DNA of 64,000 nucleotides from Levilactobacillus humaensis (GCF_024345185.1 NZ_BROB01000004.1:49284-113283), one strand, 5' to 3'; shown: positions 15,995 through 24,863, counted from the first letter of the stretch. Notes: generated by a model not told the origin, from the sequence alone. Program-made: numbers and translations.

Positions 15995-17950
15995 TTACCA
16001 GATCTTGACGCGATCTGCAGGAGCCAAGTACATGGCATCACCAGGTTGTACGTCGAAGGTGGTGAAGAAGTCGTCGAGGTTCTTGACCTGAACGTTGGCC
16101 CGGAGTTTAGCAGGGGCGTGCACGTCAATTGACAACAACAGTTGCATGTATTCGGTCGTGGCCTTCATCCGCCAAACGTTGGCCCAGTTGATGAAGAAGG
16201 CGCGGAGGTCGACGTCATCGGCGGATTTAGCAGCTTCAAGCGCACAGCTCAAGCCACCACCATCGGCGATGTTTTCGGAAACGGTCAGCTTTCCATTGAC
16301 CTTCTGACCGGCAAATTCGATGCCGTCAAATTCTTTGATCATGGCTTGTGCCAAGTCTTGGAAGTGCGACAAGTCGGCTTCCGTCCACCAGTTGTTGAGG
16401 TTCCCAAATTCATCGAATTGGGCCCCGTTGTTGTCAAAAGCGTGGGAGATTTCGTGGGCAATGACGGCCCCGATCCCCCCGTAGTTGGCACTGCTGGATT
16501 GGTCCAAACTGTAGAATGGTTTCTGCAGGATGGCCGCTGGGAAGACAATTTCGTTGTTGGTTGGTGAGTAATAGGCGTTGACGGTGTTGGCACTCATTTC
16601 CCAACGATCGCGGTCGACGGGGTGACCCCAGTGGCCGAACTCGTCAGCCAGAGCCAATTCACCGAAGTGCTGAATGTTATCGAATAATGATTCGGTGGTG
16701 TCAACGTGGAATTGTGAATAGAGTGGGTCGATCTGGTCGGGGTACCCAACCTTAATCGTTAACTTCTGTAGCTTAACGATGGCTTTTTCACGGGTTGCAG
16801 CACTCAACCAATCGTTGGTCTTCAGTCGTTGTTGGTAAACGTGCGTCATTTTCAGAACCATGTTACGAACGTCAGCTTTGGCGGTTTCACCGAAGTATTT
16901 CCGACCATAGTAGTCCCCAACAACTTGAGAGAAGTTCCCGGTTGCCAAGTAAAAGGCGGCCTTTTCTGGTGAGCGAGCTTCCTTCTTACCGGAGAGGGCG
17001 CGGCTGTACGTTCCCCCAACCTGCCGGTATTCCTCGGTCAAGACGCCAGTGGCATCGAAGATGGTGCCGACCAGCATCCAGCTCTTCAAGTTTTCAAAGT
17101 TAGCCGGAGTCAAGATGTCATTAGTTGCGTCGAAGAAGGCGGGTTGTGGCAGGATGACCTCGGTTGGGGTGTCATGTAAGACCTGGGTGAAGGCGGCTGT
17201 CAGGTCTAATTGGCTGACCTGGGCATCCACGTCGCTGAGTGCGCGTGGGTTGTACATCTTCACGTAGTCCGCCGCCTCTTCGGAAGACTTCACGTGAGGG
17301 GCAATCAGTGCATCAAAGGCTTTGGCTTGTTCGACGATGGTTGCCGCCTTTTCGGCAGAGTAGCCATTAAGCTCGAGCAGCTTGGTGGCCGTTTGGGTGA
17401 AGATTGGCAGGAGTTGCTTAGCTGCCGCGTTGTCGGGTTCATAGTAAGTCTTGTCGGGTAAGAAGAGATCCGGTGCGTCCACGAAGAGGGCGTAACGGCT
17501 GGTATCTTTCATATCGGGTTCCACTGTCATCGTGATAGGTGTGGGCAGTCCCTTCTGATACCATTCTGCCAAATGGTCACTGAGATCGGCCCAATTTTGA
17601 AGGGCTTCGATTTTAGCCAACCAAGGCTTCAAAGGTGCGGTGCCCGTGGCTTCTCGTTTTTGGGTGTCACTCGTCATGGCATAAAGTTTTTTGAATTCGG
17701 CCATTTCAGGGTTGGCTGGATCGAGTTTACCGGCTAAGAGGTCGGCAAAATCAGACATTAAGGTCTTTTCGATGCCATCAACCAGGTCCATGAAGCCACC
17801 GGTCGAGGCGTGGTCACCAGGAATAGTTGCCGTTTCGGCCCATTTGCCGTTGACTGCTTCATAAAGGTCTTGTTTCAAGAGTGCTGAATTGACTTCACCG
17901 GCGGTCGTCCCGTTGGTAGAAGGTTGTGCTGAGAAATGGTTAAATCGCAT
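15995..17950 (-). CDS. pepO: M13 family oligoendopeptidase PepO
   Basis: A 651-residue zinc endopeptidase (neprilysin/M13 family) that cuts oligopeptides in the cytosol of lactic acid bacteria. Seen: the zinc-binding HEISH at residues 499-503, the third-ligand block ENIADGGG about 60 residues later, the substrate-binding NAYYSPTNNEIVFPAAIL before them, and the C-terminal block LRANVQVKNLDDF. There is no signal peptide or membrane anchor. I set the start at 17950, preceded by AAGGAGG; an upstream extension to 18028 is unsupported. A MarR gene lies upstream on the same strand but is separated by a terminator. Confidence 0.94.
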   Translation of the reverse strand: MRFNHFSAQPSTNGTTAGEVNSALLKQDLYEAVNGKWAETATIPGDHASTGGFMDLVDGIEKTLMSDFADLLAGKLDPANPEMAEFKKLYAMTSDTQKREATGTAPLKPWLAKIEALQNWADLSDHLAEWYQKGLPTPITMTVEPDMKDTSRYALFVDAPDLFLPDKTYYEPDNAAAKQLLPIFTQTATKLLELNGYSAEKAATIVEQAKAFDALIAPHVKSSEEAADYVKMYNPRALSDVDAQVSQLDLTAAFTQVLHDTPTEVILPQPAFFDATNDILTPANFENLKSWMLVGTIFDATGVLTEEYRQVGGTYSRALSGKKEARSPEKAAFYLATGNFSQVVGDYYGRKYFGETAKADVRNMVLKMTHVYQQRLKTNDWLSAATREKAIVKLQKLTIKVGYPDQIDPLYSQFHVDTTESLFDNIQHFGELALADEFGHWGHPVDRDRWEMSANTVNAYYSPTNNEIVFPAAILQKPFYSLDQSSSANYGGIGAVIAHEISHAFDNNGAQFDEFGNLNNWWTEADLSHFQDLAQAMIKEFDGIEFAGQKVNGKLTVSENIADGGGLSCALEAAKSADDVDLRAFFINWANVWRMKATTEYMQLLLSIDVHAPAKLRANVQVKNLDDFFTTFDVQPGDAMYLAPADRVKIW

Positions 17951-18058
17951 ACAAAGATCCTCCTTAAAATTAGTCGTTAGACACAGGTTAACCCATTTGC
18001 CTTTAAAAGGGAACTTTTTTATCATCATAATTTAATAAAAGGGGTTAAAGACCATAAT

Positions 18059-18092
18059 AACGGGGTCAAGACTCACGGCCTTGGCCCCGTAT
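18059..18092 (-). terminator. Intrinsic terminator after marR-type gene
   Basis: On the minus strand ACGGGGCCAAGG pairs with CTTGACCCCGT. The T-tail is weak. Confidence 0.6.
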
Positions 18093-18098
18093 ATTTGG

Positions 18099-18602
18099 CT
18101 ATTCGCCACCTAAAGCTTTGCGTTTAGCATGGAGCACCGGCCGCCGGAACTTTGGCCGGGTCCGATCCCAAATCGCGATGTTCTGTTGATATTGCGTGAA
18201 GAAATCGTTGATGTTCGCGGGTTTCATGTTTGCTGGGATTTCCTCCCAAGTCCGCGCACTCTGCAGGAAGGCTTGACGGATGTCGTGTTCAACCGTGACG
18301 CCTTTAGTGGTCAGGCGAAGGTACTTGACTCGGCGATCATCCATCTTGGCTTCTTGTTCAACGAATCCGTCGAGCAGGAGGGCCCGTAACTTTCGGGCCG
18401 CCGCCGAACGTGTGGTGTGTGTGGAGTCTGCCAATTCACTTAACGTGATGTTTCGTTGTTCATGGATTTGTTTCAACAACAGATACTGCTCGAAACTAAC
18501 CGAATACTGGCCGGTGATCTGTTCGGCCGCATTGATCATGACTCGAAAAATCTCGCGATACTGTCGTAGGAATGCTTCGAATACCCTTTCTTCGTTTTGC
18601 AT
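18099..18602 (-). CDS. MarR family transcriptional regulator
   Basis: A 167-residue winged-helix repressor. The helix-turn-helix is NITLSELADSTHTTRSAAAR followed by LRALLLDGFVEQ, and the wing has the family's DDRRVKYLRLT block. Flanking helices for dimerisation are present. The C-terminal 30 residues are basic and longer than usual. It is followed by pepO and preceded by a 556-base gap with a B element; its targets cannot be named, although MarR repressors often act on themselves and adjacent genes. No Cys-based redox motif is evident. Confidence 0.9.
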   Translation of the reverse strand: MQNEERVFEAFLRQYREIFRVMINAAEQITGQYSVSFEQYLLLKQIHEQRNITLSELADSTHTTRSAAARKLRALLLDGFVEQEAKMDDRRVKYLRLTTKGVTVEHDIRQAFLQSARTWEEIPANMKPANINDFFTQYQQNIAIWDRTRPKFRRPVLHAKRKALGGE

Positions 18603-18803
18603 GATACTCCCCCCTTGAAAACACTAGTGCTGGCATAACAACTTTTGCATGACGAAATGACCACGCAACTTCACTACATCAGCATACCGTTATTATGCCG
18701 CCTCAATGGGTGGGATAAAAATGATTGCGCTTAGACACGAATAGTTTGGCCTATTCAGTTTGTAATCTCAATTTCCGCTTCTACACTGGCTAAAGGATTA
18801 AAT

Positions 18804-18988
18804 GGGTCGCCTGCGGCCACCAGATTAGCCCGTCCTGTGGGGCAGACCTGAAGCCGAAGGGCGGTCTTCAGGGCAACCTTGAACCTTGCTTAGACCGCAA
18901 GTTTCAAAGTTGGCCGTGCTCTAGGTCGAGAAAGGACCTCGACCAAGACCACCGACACAGGGGGCTAGTCTGGTGGCCTCCGGCTGTG
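18804..18988 (+). repeat. Structured intergenic element, subtype B copy 1
   Basis: About 185 bp with complementary ends (GCCTGCGGCCACCAGA / TCTGGTGGCCTCCGGC) and an inner hairpin GGTCGAG / CTCGACC. It matches 23325-23505 on the opposite strand. It fills the middle of the 18603-19159 gap; the rest holds marR upstream DNA and the lipoprotein terminator. Confidence 0.85.
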
Positions 18989-19111
18989 TGATTGGCATAG
19001 TGGTGGTGTAAGAGACCGTGAGGGAGTTGTAGAGAAGTATGTTTGAGCCATGGGTTAGAGAGGAACGACGGAAAAATGGCTATCTTCTCCGGAATGAGAA
19101 TTTCACTGCAA

Positions 19112-19147
19112 ACAAAAAGTCCGCAAAGCTTGCTGGTTTCGCGGACT
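19112..19147 (-). terminator. Intrinsic terminator after lipoprotein gene
   Basis: On the minus strand AGTCCGCGAAACC pairs with GGTTTTGCGGACT-like bases (one internal mismatch) and is followed by TTTTTGTTT. Confidence 0.85.
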
Positions 19148-19159
19148 CAGTGTAGCGAT

Positions 19160-20044
19160 TTATTTTGTCATGTAGATGTAGAGCGTATCGGTTGAGAAAC
19201 CGGTGTTGAACTTGATGCCCTTAGACGTAATGGTCTTGGTGGTTGTGGAAGAACTGTTCTTCTTAGCGTCCTTCAAAACCTTCTTGAACTTCTTCATCAC
19301 TGTCTTAGGTTCCGTGTCCAACGTTGTTCCCAACAGGGCGAAGGTCGTTCCGAACTTCTTTTGGCCGGTCTTTTCCTTCATCTGCTTGATAGGGGTCATC
19401 AAGGCTAAGCCCATCAGCTTGCCATCCTGAACGTTGGCTCGAACCGTTGTGTACTTGGTGTCAACCAGGTTCTTGAGGCCGTCCTCAGTCGTGGTAGGCA
19501 AGAGGTCATCCTTGGCCTGACGCTTAGCTGTGGCCATCTTGGCTTGGAGCTTCTTAGCGGCAGCCTGTTGTTGCTGAACAGCAACGGCGGCTGCGGCAGG
19601 GTCCGTTTGCGCCAAGGCTGCCAATTTCTTCTTGGCGGTTGCTTGCGTCTTCTGGGCCTGTTGAAGCTGTTTTTGCGTCTTAGTTGGTAGGTAGCTGGCA
19701 ATCATCATCTGATTGTATTTAGCCGCGAACTTCTTGTAGTTACCCAGGGACTTAACCGGGTAGACGGTCACAGACTTCTTGGTGTTACCCGCACTAATCT
19801 TGACCGATTGCTTGGTCGTGGATGCAGGAACTTGGAAGAAGTAGGTGCCACCCTTAACGGCGACGGATTTCTTGGCTTGATTATCGATTTGGTAGTTGAC
19901 GCGCTTGGTCTTGGCCGTGCCTTTGATAACAGCGGTCAAAGCGGTTGGGCGGTAGCTACTCTTTTTGGTGGTTAGTTGGTCGTTTGAGCAGCCGGCGAGA
20001 GTTAGTGCGAGTAACCCCAGGGTGCCCAACAAAAGCTTTTTCAT
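19160..20044 (-). CDS. Lipoprotein of unknown function, lysine- and alanine-rich
   Basis: A 294-residue exported lipoprotein. Signal peptide MKKLLLGTLGLLALTLAGC has a clear lipobox (LAGC), so it is tethered to the outer face of the membrane. A beta-rich N-terminal segment (residues 30-105) is followed by a long Ala/Gln/Lys helix at about 125-180 (coiled-coil-like) and a C-terminal domain with KKFGTTFALLGTTLDTEPK. I chose the second ATG because the first has its purine-rich site touching the codon. I do not recognise the family; it resembles lactobacillar lipoproteins of unassigned role. Confidence 0.8.
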   Translation of the reverse strand: MKKLLLGTLGLLALTLAGCSNDQLTTKKSSYRPTALTAVIKGTAKTKRVNYQIDNQAKKSVAVKGGTYFFQVPASTTKQSVKISAGNTKKSVTVYPVKSLGNYKKFAAKYNQMMIASYLPTKTQKQLQQAQKTQATAKKKLAALAQTDPAAAAVAVQQQQAAAKKLQAKMATAKRQAKDDLLPTTTEDGLKNLVDTKYTTVRANVQDGKLMGLALMTPIKQMKEKTGQKKFGTTFALLGTTLDTEPKTVMKKFKKVLKDAKKNSSSTTTKTITSKGIKFNTGFSTDTLYIYMTK

Positions 20045-20255
20045 TATGTTATCCATCCCTCTAATTAATTTACTTGATACATCTTACCACAATCCGAATA
20101 AAAAGCGAGAATGAGAATTGGCTAACATTTTATCATGCTCTCTAAGAGTCTCGTGATAAATGGCTCAAAAGGCTTCCATACCGGGCTTTTTCCTGATATG
20201 ATGAAGTTGTTGAAAGCGATACCACATATATGGTTTACTATGGAAAGGACGGGTT

Positions 20256-20684
20256 ATGATGTATGAACGCATTTTAGTACCAATGGATGGGAGTAAGAAT
20301 GCCCATGCTGCTTTGGACGAGGCTATTAAGTTAGCGCAAAAGCTGGGTGCCAAATTGTTCATCGTGGCCGTCGCCAGTGATCAGACATATGCCCACTATG
20401 GCGCGGAATTTGGCAATGAGATTGTGACACACTTTAAGAAGGCAGCCTCCAAATTCTTAGATGGCGCCGTCCAAGAGGTTAAGGACGCGGGGATTCCCGT
20501 GGAGACACACTTCATGACGGGACTCGCTAAGCCATCCATCGCACAGACTTTTCCGGAAAAACTCCACACTGACCTGACTGTTATTGGCCGTTCGGGGGTT
20601 CACGGATTAGGGCGGGCTATCATGGGCTCAACCACGAGTTACGTGGTGCACCACTCAGAGACCAGTGTTTTGGTCGTTGATTAA
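20256..20684 (+). CDS. Universal stress protein, UspA family
   Basis: A 142-residue cytosolic Usp domain protein. Seen: the N-terminal strand YERILVPMDGS with the ATP-contact Asp, and the ATP-binding loop VIGRSGVHGLGRAIMGSTTSYVVHHS, matching G-2x-G-9x-G-S/T, so this is the ATP-binding type. The C-terminal strand is SVLVVD. Two ATG codons are in tandem at 20256/20259 behind GGAAAGGA. It is transcribed alone, with a good terminator and then a D element. Confidence 0.93.
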   Translation: MMYERILVPMDGSKNAHAALDEAIKLAQKLGAKLFIVAVASDQTYAHYGAEFGNEIVTHFKKAASKFLDGAVQEVKDAGIPVETHFMTGLAKPSIAQTFPEKLHTDLTVIGRSGVHGLGRAIMGSTTSYVVHHSETSVLVVD

Positions 20685-20698
20685 ATAGATTATTAAGT

Positions 20699-20728
20699 AA
20701 GGGTCTGGGGGTCATTCCAGACCCTTTT
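20699..20728 (+). terminator. Intrinsic terminator after usp gene
   Basis: AGGGTCTGG pairs with CCAGACCCT and TTTTG follows. Confidence 0.85.
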
Positions 20729-20749
20729 GTGTTGCCAAACTGATATAGC

Positions 20750-20870
20750 CGAAACGTGCGATAAAAGGCAGCTGGTTCCGCTTAAAGCCGATAAGCAAAC
20801 AATCCAAGCCCGGGATTATTTGCTTATCGGCCTTAATGCTCACCAGCTAACCGCCTTTTATCGCACTCTT
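20750..20870 (+). repeat. Long-hairpin element D, copy 2
   Basis: 121 bp, the same length as copy 1. The outer arms GTGCGATAAAAGGC / GCCTTTTATCGCAC and AGCTGG / CCAGCT pair perfectly. The inner stem CCGATAAGCAAA pairs with TTTGCTTATCGG. Arm sequences differ from copy 1 on both sides at once, while the unpaired blocks CCGCTTAA, TTAATGCTCA and CTAACCGCC are unchanged. It follows the usp terminator. Confidence 0.88.
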
Positions 20871-20884
20871 TTCAACTAGAGCAT

Positions 20885-20917
20885 AAAAAAAGAGACCGGA
20901 AAATTCCGGTCTCTTTT
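20885..20917. terminator. Bidirectional terminator for the 38-aa gene
   Basis: AAAAGAGACCGGAA pairs with TTCCGGTCTCTTTT, just below the stop of the small basic protein on the minus strand. Confidence 0.85.
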
Positions 20918-20933
20918 CAGTCAAAACGTATGG

Positions 20934-21050
20934 TTACTTCTTATCCTTTAACCAACGTTGTAAGTTTGAAATGTCGTCGCGGCGCTTCCGGTCCTTTTTA
21001 CGGTTAACCTTCCGCCGGCCTTGTACGCCATTTGGATGTGCTTTTCTCAT
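20934..21050 (-). CDS. Small highly basic protein (38 aa)
   Basis: A 38-codon gene reading from MRKAHPNGVQGRRKVNRKKD to a LKDKK end. GCGAGGG lies about 8 bases upstream and a strong terminator directly follows, so it is a compact, complete transcription unit. More than a third of the residues are Lys or Arg, which suggests binding to RNA, ribosome or DNA (inference). I do not recognise a named family. Confidence 0.65.
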   Translation of the reverse strand: MRKAHPNGVQGRRKVNRKKDRKRRDDISNLQRWLKDKK

Positions 21051-21276
21051 TGTATGAACCCTCGCTTAATTAAAATAACAATCGACTGTTATTGTACTGT
21101 TTTTTTTCAGGGAATGCAAGGCTTCCAGCGTAATCCCTGATGATTAACACCCTGGTAAGGTTGCTAGAGTAAGGATTGCTGTGATTTCATTAAAGTTTAT
21201 ATTGAAGCCGAGACCGACCCTGAAAGAGTGTTATATTGAGAATAATAACACGGTAAGTGGAGAAGGGATAGGGAAT

Positions 21277-22395
21277 ATGCCAAAAAAATTACATAAGAGT
21301 CGGGCGACGATGCTTATCGCCTGGTTGGTAGTGATCGCCATTGGGGGCCTGCTCGTCTGGGTAACCCAGCATAACGCCCGGTGGTATCGCGAACCTATCG
21401 TCCGGGTCACACAGGTCCAGACGCGACCGGGAACAACAGTGGAAGATGATTTTCATAATCAGGACGTTCAGACGAAACAGATTCTGACCGGAAAAATTTT
21501 AAACGGGCAGTATGCCGGTAAGACGATTGTCCTCAATAATGTTTATTCTCGGTCTAAGGCAATGGACCAACGTTATCGCGTGGGCAGCCAACTCTTCGTG
21601 ACCCTACATCACCATCACGGTGATTTGAGTGGGACTGTGAAGGATTTGAAACGGGATGGGCCGCTGGTCTTGATGCTCTGGGTCGTCGTGGGGTTGCTCT
21701 TACTTATCATGCAATTCAGTGGGTTCATGGCCTTTCTCAGTGTAGATTTAAACGGGGTCCTCTTCCTATTGGCGATTTTTCTTAACGGATCGACGCAAGG
21801 GGCCCGCGTGCTCTGGATCTTTGGGAGTCTGGCGATTGTCTTCGCCGCACTGACCTTGTGGTTGGTGTTAGGTCCTACCCGGCAAATGGTCATCACGCTA
21901 GCCACGACACTCAGTGGAACGGCATTAGCCATCCTGATCGCATTGCTGGTCTTTCATTTCACCCATGAGAAGGGGATGTACTACGAAGCCATGGAGTATG
22001 TCACACAACTTCCCCGGCCTTTGTTCTTAGCGGAAACGCTACTGGGGTCGTTAGGGGCCGTCATGGATGAGTCGACAGATATTATCTCGTCATTATTTGC
22101 GTTGAAACGGGAACGTCCGGAATTGAACGCGGCTCAAATTTTTAAATCTGGTCGCCAAATTGGAAGTACCATTATGGGGCCATTAATTAATGTGCTCTTC
22201 TTCATCTTTGTGGCGGATACCTTTCCAATGGGGATTCTGTACCTGCGAAATGGTAATAGCTGGGGCTACACCTTTGCGATGAATATGTCGATGGGGGTTG
22301 TTCAAAGCCTCATCAGTGGGATTGGGATTGTCCTGGCCGTGCCACTGGCTAGTTTCCTGGCCAGTCGGTTGATGACAAAGAAGGTGACGCTATGA
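21277..22395 (+). CDS. YibE/F family membrane protein, long subunit
   Basis: A 372-residue membrane protein of the YibE/F family. It has an N-terminal anchor helix (MLIAWLVVIAIGGLLVWV), an extracytosolic beta domain at about 40-130 (QTKQILTGKILNGQYAGKTIVLNN) and about seven further membrane helices with the family block LGSLGAVMDESTDIISSL. The start at 21277 follows GAAGGGATAGGG; the frame extends upstream without support. The stop overlaps the next start by four bases (ATGA), so the two subunits are made together. The transported or sensed molecule is unknown. Confidence 0.85.
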   Translation: MPKKLHKSRATMLIAWLVVIAIGGLLVWVTQHNARWYREPIVRVTQVQTRPGTTVEDDFHNQDVQTKQILTGKILNGQYAGKTIVLNNVYSRSKAMDQRYRVGSQLFVTLHHHHGDLSGTVKDLKRDGPLVLMLWVVVGLLLLIMQFSGFMAFLSVDLNGVLFLLAIFLNGSTQGARVLWIFGSLAIVFAALTLWLVLGPTRQMVITLATTLSGTALAILIALLVFHFTHEKGMYYEAMEYVTQLPRPLFLAETLLGSLGAVMDESTDIISSLFALKRERPELNAAQIFKSGRQIGSTIMGPLINVLFFIFVADTFPMGILYLRNGNSWGYTFAMNMSMGVVQSLISGIGIVLAVPLASFLASRLMTKKVTL

Positions 22396-23186
22396 GCACT
22401 ATTAGTGTGTTAGGTTTAGTTCTCTTATTATTAATGGCTTTGGTTGGGGGAAAGGCCGGGATTCAGTCGTTCCTGGCCTTAATCCTAAACTTTGGTCTCT
22501 TGTTCCTGGCAATGGTGTTAGTGGCCTTTCAATTTCCAGCATTAACGGTGACCTTAGTGGTGGGTCTATTGGTGTTAGCCCTGACGATCTTCATGAGCAG
22601 TGGGGATGACTTGTCCAGTACCGTGGCCTTCATTGCCTCAGCCATCGTGCTGGTGGGGCTAATCTTGGTGATCGTTCCCGTTGAACATTGGGCCATGGCC
22701 CAGGGATTCGGTCCCGAAGATAGTGAGGACCTCGAGGGCCTTTCTGTCCTCGTTGGGGTCAGCTTTACCCAGGTGGCCATCGCCACGGCAATTCTAAGCA
22801 CCCTAGGAGCCATTGCAGAGGCCGCCATGGCTATTGCCGCAGGATTAGGCGAAATCCTTGAACAACACCCTCAGGTGGACACTAAGAGCCTCCTACGAGA
22901 TGGCATCGATGTGGGGAAGCAAATTATCGGGACTACCTTCAATACCCTGTTCTTTGGCTTTTTCGGCGGCTTTCTGGCCCTATTCATCTGGTTTACTGGC
23001 GTGCACTACTCATTCGGGGAAATCTTAAATGACAAGGTCTTCGTCGCGGAGATCCTGATGATTCTCTTTGCCATGGTCAGTGTGATTCTGACGGTGCCCA
23101 TCACTACCTGGGTCATGACCCGAGCCGTAACCGGTCAACGGCGCCACCAGGCGGCTGTTACGGCTAAAAAGGATGAACAGAAATAG
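22392..23186 (+). CDS. YibE/F family membrane protein, short subunit
   Basis: A 264-residue integral membrane protein of the same family as its upstream partner but without the extracytosolic domain. It has about seven hydrophobic segments and the matching block LSTLGAIAEAAMAIAAGLGE, parallel to LGSLGAVMDEST in the partner, so the two probably arose by duplication and form a heteromeric complex (inference). Translation is coupled through an ATGA overlap. A B element follows the gene; no clear terminator is seen in between. Confidence 0.85.
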   Translation: MSTISVLGLVLLLLMALVGGKAGIQSFLALILNFGLLFLAMVLVAFQFPALTVTLVVGLLVLALTIFMSSGDDLSSTVAFIASAIVLVGLILVIVPVEHWAMAQGFGPEDSEDLEGLSVLVGVSFTQVAIATAILSTLGAIAEAAMAIAAGLGEILEQHPQVDTKSLLRDGIDVGKQIIGTTFNTLFFGFFGGFLALFIWFTGVHYSFGEILNDKVFVAEILMILFAMVSVILTVPITTWVMTRAVTGQRRHQAAVTAKKDEQK

Positions 23187-23324
23187 AAAGTAATTTTTAA
23201 AATCATTATTTGTTATAGAATAAGAGATTAGAAAGCCACAAACCATTCCCGTTAATTGAATGGCTTGTGGCTTTTGTGCCCGCTTAGGGAGAGGGAACGC
23301 TTGATTGCCAAAAGTGATCACGAT

Positions 23325-23505
23325 CTCAGCCGGAGGACACCAGACAGAACCCCGTGTCGGTGGTCTTAGTCGAGGTTCTGTCTCGACTTAGAGCACAGGC
23401 CAACTTTGAAACTCGTGGTTTTCGAGGTTCAAGGTTGCCCTGAAGACCGCCCCTCAGGCTTCAGGTCTGCCTCACAGGGTGGCGTCTGGTGGCCGCAGGC
23501 GACCT
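23325..23505 (-). repeat. Structured intergenic element, subtype B copy 2
   Basis: The reverse-complement partner of 18804-18988. Shared blocks on the minus strand: CGCCTGCGGCCACCAGA, GCAGACCTGAAGCC, CGGTCTTCAGGGCAACCTTG. Its inner hairpin is AGTCGAG / CTCGACT, whereas copy 1 has GGTCGAG / CTCGACC: both sides of one pair have changed. It accounts for most of the 23187-23585 gap; the remainder is AT-rich. Confidence 0.85.
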
Positions 23506-23585
23506 TCTAGGTTCTAAGGGCATACAAAAAGGACGTTACCCCCGGCTAGAGAGGTAACATCCTTATTCAAACTTTGGTTTAATGT

Positions 23586-24638
23586 CTAGTTGCTAGAACT
23601 TGAGGAGCTAGCAGAAGAGCTAGCTGCACTGGCAGAAGTAGCCGTGGCAGAAGTAGCCGTGGCAGTCGCCGTTTCGACGTCCTTGACCCCAGTTAAGTTG
23701 CCACTGTAGACCCAGTAACGCGTCTTGCTGTTCTTAGAAGGCCGGATGCGATACCAAGTGGTTGACTTGTACTTCTTACCAACTTGGTCGATGTAGTAGG
23801 TCTTGCCCACCTTAGGTGAGATCTTTGACCAGCTAACCTTCTTAACGTTTTTGGCAGCGCCCTTTAACTTGTTGTACATCCGGAAGTTCTTGTACTTGCT
23901 ACTCAACTTACCCTGCTTGTTGACATTGGTGTAAGTGGCACTGACCAACTTCACATGACTCATGTTCATGTCGTTGTAGTACTGCTTAACCAACTGATAG
24001 AAGGCAGCCATGGTGTACTTCTGACCGAAGTACTTCCGGCCGTTAGAAGCATAGTAACCGACTGGGTCGGTATGTGAGGATCCACCAAGCTTCTTGGCTA
24101 CGGAAGAGTGAGACCAAACCGTTCCTTTGCCATCGTAAGCAGCATCATTAGGCTTCAAGTTGTATTCGTTTAAGAGGTAGGCGGTGTACCAGGCAGCGTT
24201 ATTAACTTCCTTGGCAAAGGCCTTTTTGCTGTGAACTTCAACTTGTTCGAATTGGACGAAACGCGCGTTACCAGGGTAACCGACACCCCAAGCGAGGTAG
24301 TCTGTGTTCGCGATGTTCACAATCTTAGAAGCATCCACGAAACTGTGAACGAACGCGTTTTGGTAGTTACGTTTCATGTAAGCGACTTCGTTAGTCAGTG
24401 TGGAAGAAGGGTTGGCCGTTTCGTGAACGACAACACCTTCGGGCTTACCCTTACCATGACGGTACTTGTACTTAGGGAAACCTTTCCAAATGGACTTCGT
24501 CACCTTAGCGTGACCAATGTTGTTACTGCTAATATAATCGTTTACCTTGGAACTGGCGTTGGCCGTGGTTGACGTGGCAAGAACTCCCGTCGCCCCTAAA
24601 ACAGCCAGAGCCGTTAAAACTACTTTGTGCATCTTCAC
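23586..24638 (-). CDS. N-acetylmuramoyl-L-alanine amidase (amidase_2) with Ala/Ser/Thr tail
   Basis: About 350 residues, secreted. Signal peptide HKVVLTALAVLGATGVLATS is cut near ANA. The amidase_2 domain (about 60-220) shows zinc-ligand blocks GVVVHETAN and SSHTDPVGYY and cleaves the bond between muramic acid and L-Ala in peptidoglycan. A C-terminal SH3-like wall-binding segment (about 235-320: WYRIRPSKNSKTRYWVYSGN) precedes a low-complexity ATATATSATATSAS tail like the O-glycosylated tails of Lactobacillus hydrolases. The GTG at 24638 has GAGGG nine bases before it; ATG at 24632 is the alternative. A WalR-type box lies about 205 bases upstream. Confidence 0.88.
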   Translation of the reverse strand: MKMHKVVLTALAVLGATGVLATSTTANASSKVNDYISSNNIGHAKVTKSIWKGFPKYKYRHGKGKPEGVVVHETANPSSTLTNEVAYMKRNYQNAFVHSFVDASKIVNIANTDYLAWGVGYPGNARFVQFEQVEVHSKKAFAKEVNNAAWYTAYLLNEYNLKPNDAAYDGKGTVWSHSSVAKKLGGSSHTDPVGYYASNGRKYFGQKYTMAAFYQLVKQYYNDMNMSHVKLVSATYTNVNKQGKLSSKYKNFRMYNKLKGAAKNVKKVSWSKISPKVGKTYYIDQVGKKYKSTTWYRIRPSKNSKTRYWVYSGNLTGVKDVETATATATSATATSASAASSSASSSSSSN

Positions 24639-24842
24639 CCTGATCATCCCTCAAATCTTTTTAGTCATTACACAACCGGATGACCGGTTGCTCAGTCGAT
24701 ATTCTTCGCTATCAACTATATACATTATTTTTGGCCCCGACAACCGGCTGACGGGGCGTTCACCGTAATATTACGATGGTAATAATGACTCTATCGGGGT
24801 TTGATCGAGGTGTTTTCAAATAGATTAAAACTTAACGACACC

Positions 24843-24859
24843 TGTAATGTGGCTGTAAC
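24843..24859 (+). promoter_or_regulatory. WalR-type box upstream of amidase gene
   Basis: TGTAATgtggcTGTAAC fits the WalR (YycF) consensus TGTWAH-N5-TGTWAH at every defined position. It lies between perR and the amidase and, relative to the amidase, has the same reversed orientation as the box upstream of the D,D-carboxypeptidase. Control by the essential wall regulator is inference. Confidence 0.55.
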
Positions 24860-24863
24860 ATTG

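Noticed and set aside
16142..16567. 141-codon frame opposite pepO
   Set aside because: It lies across the zinc-site region of pepO and has no ribosome site, so it is a shadow of that gene.
18620..18800. Small gene between marR and the B element
   Set aside because: No frame with a ribosome site and more than about 30 codons; only AT-rich upstream DNA.
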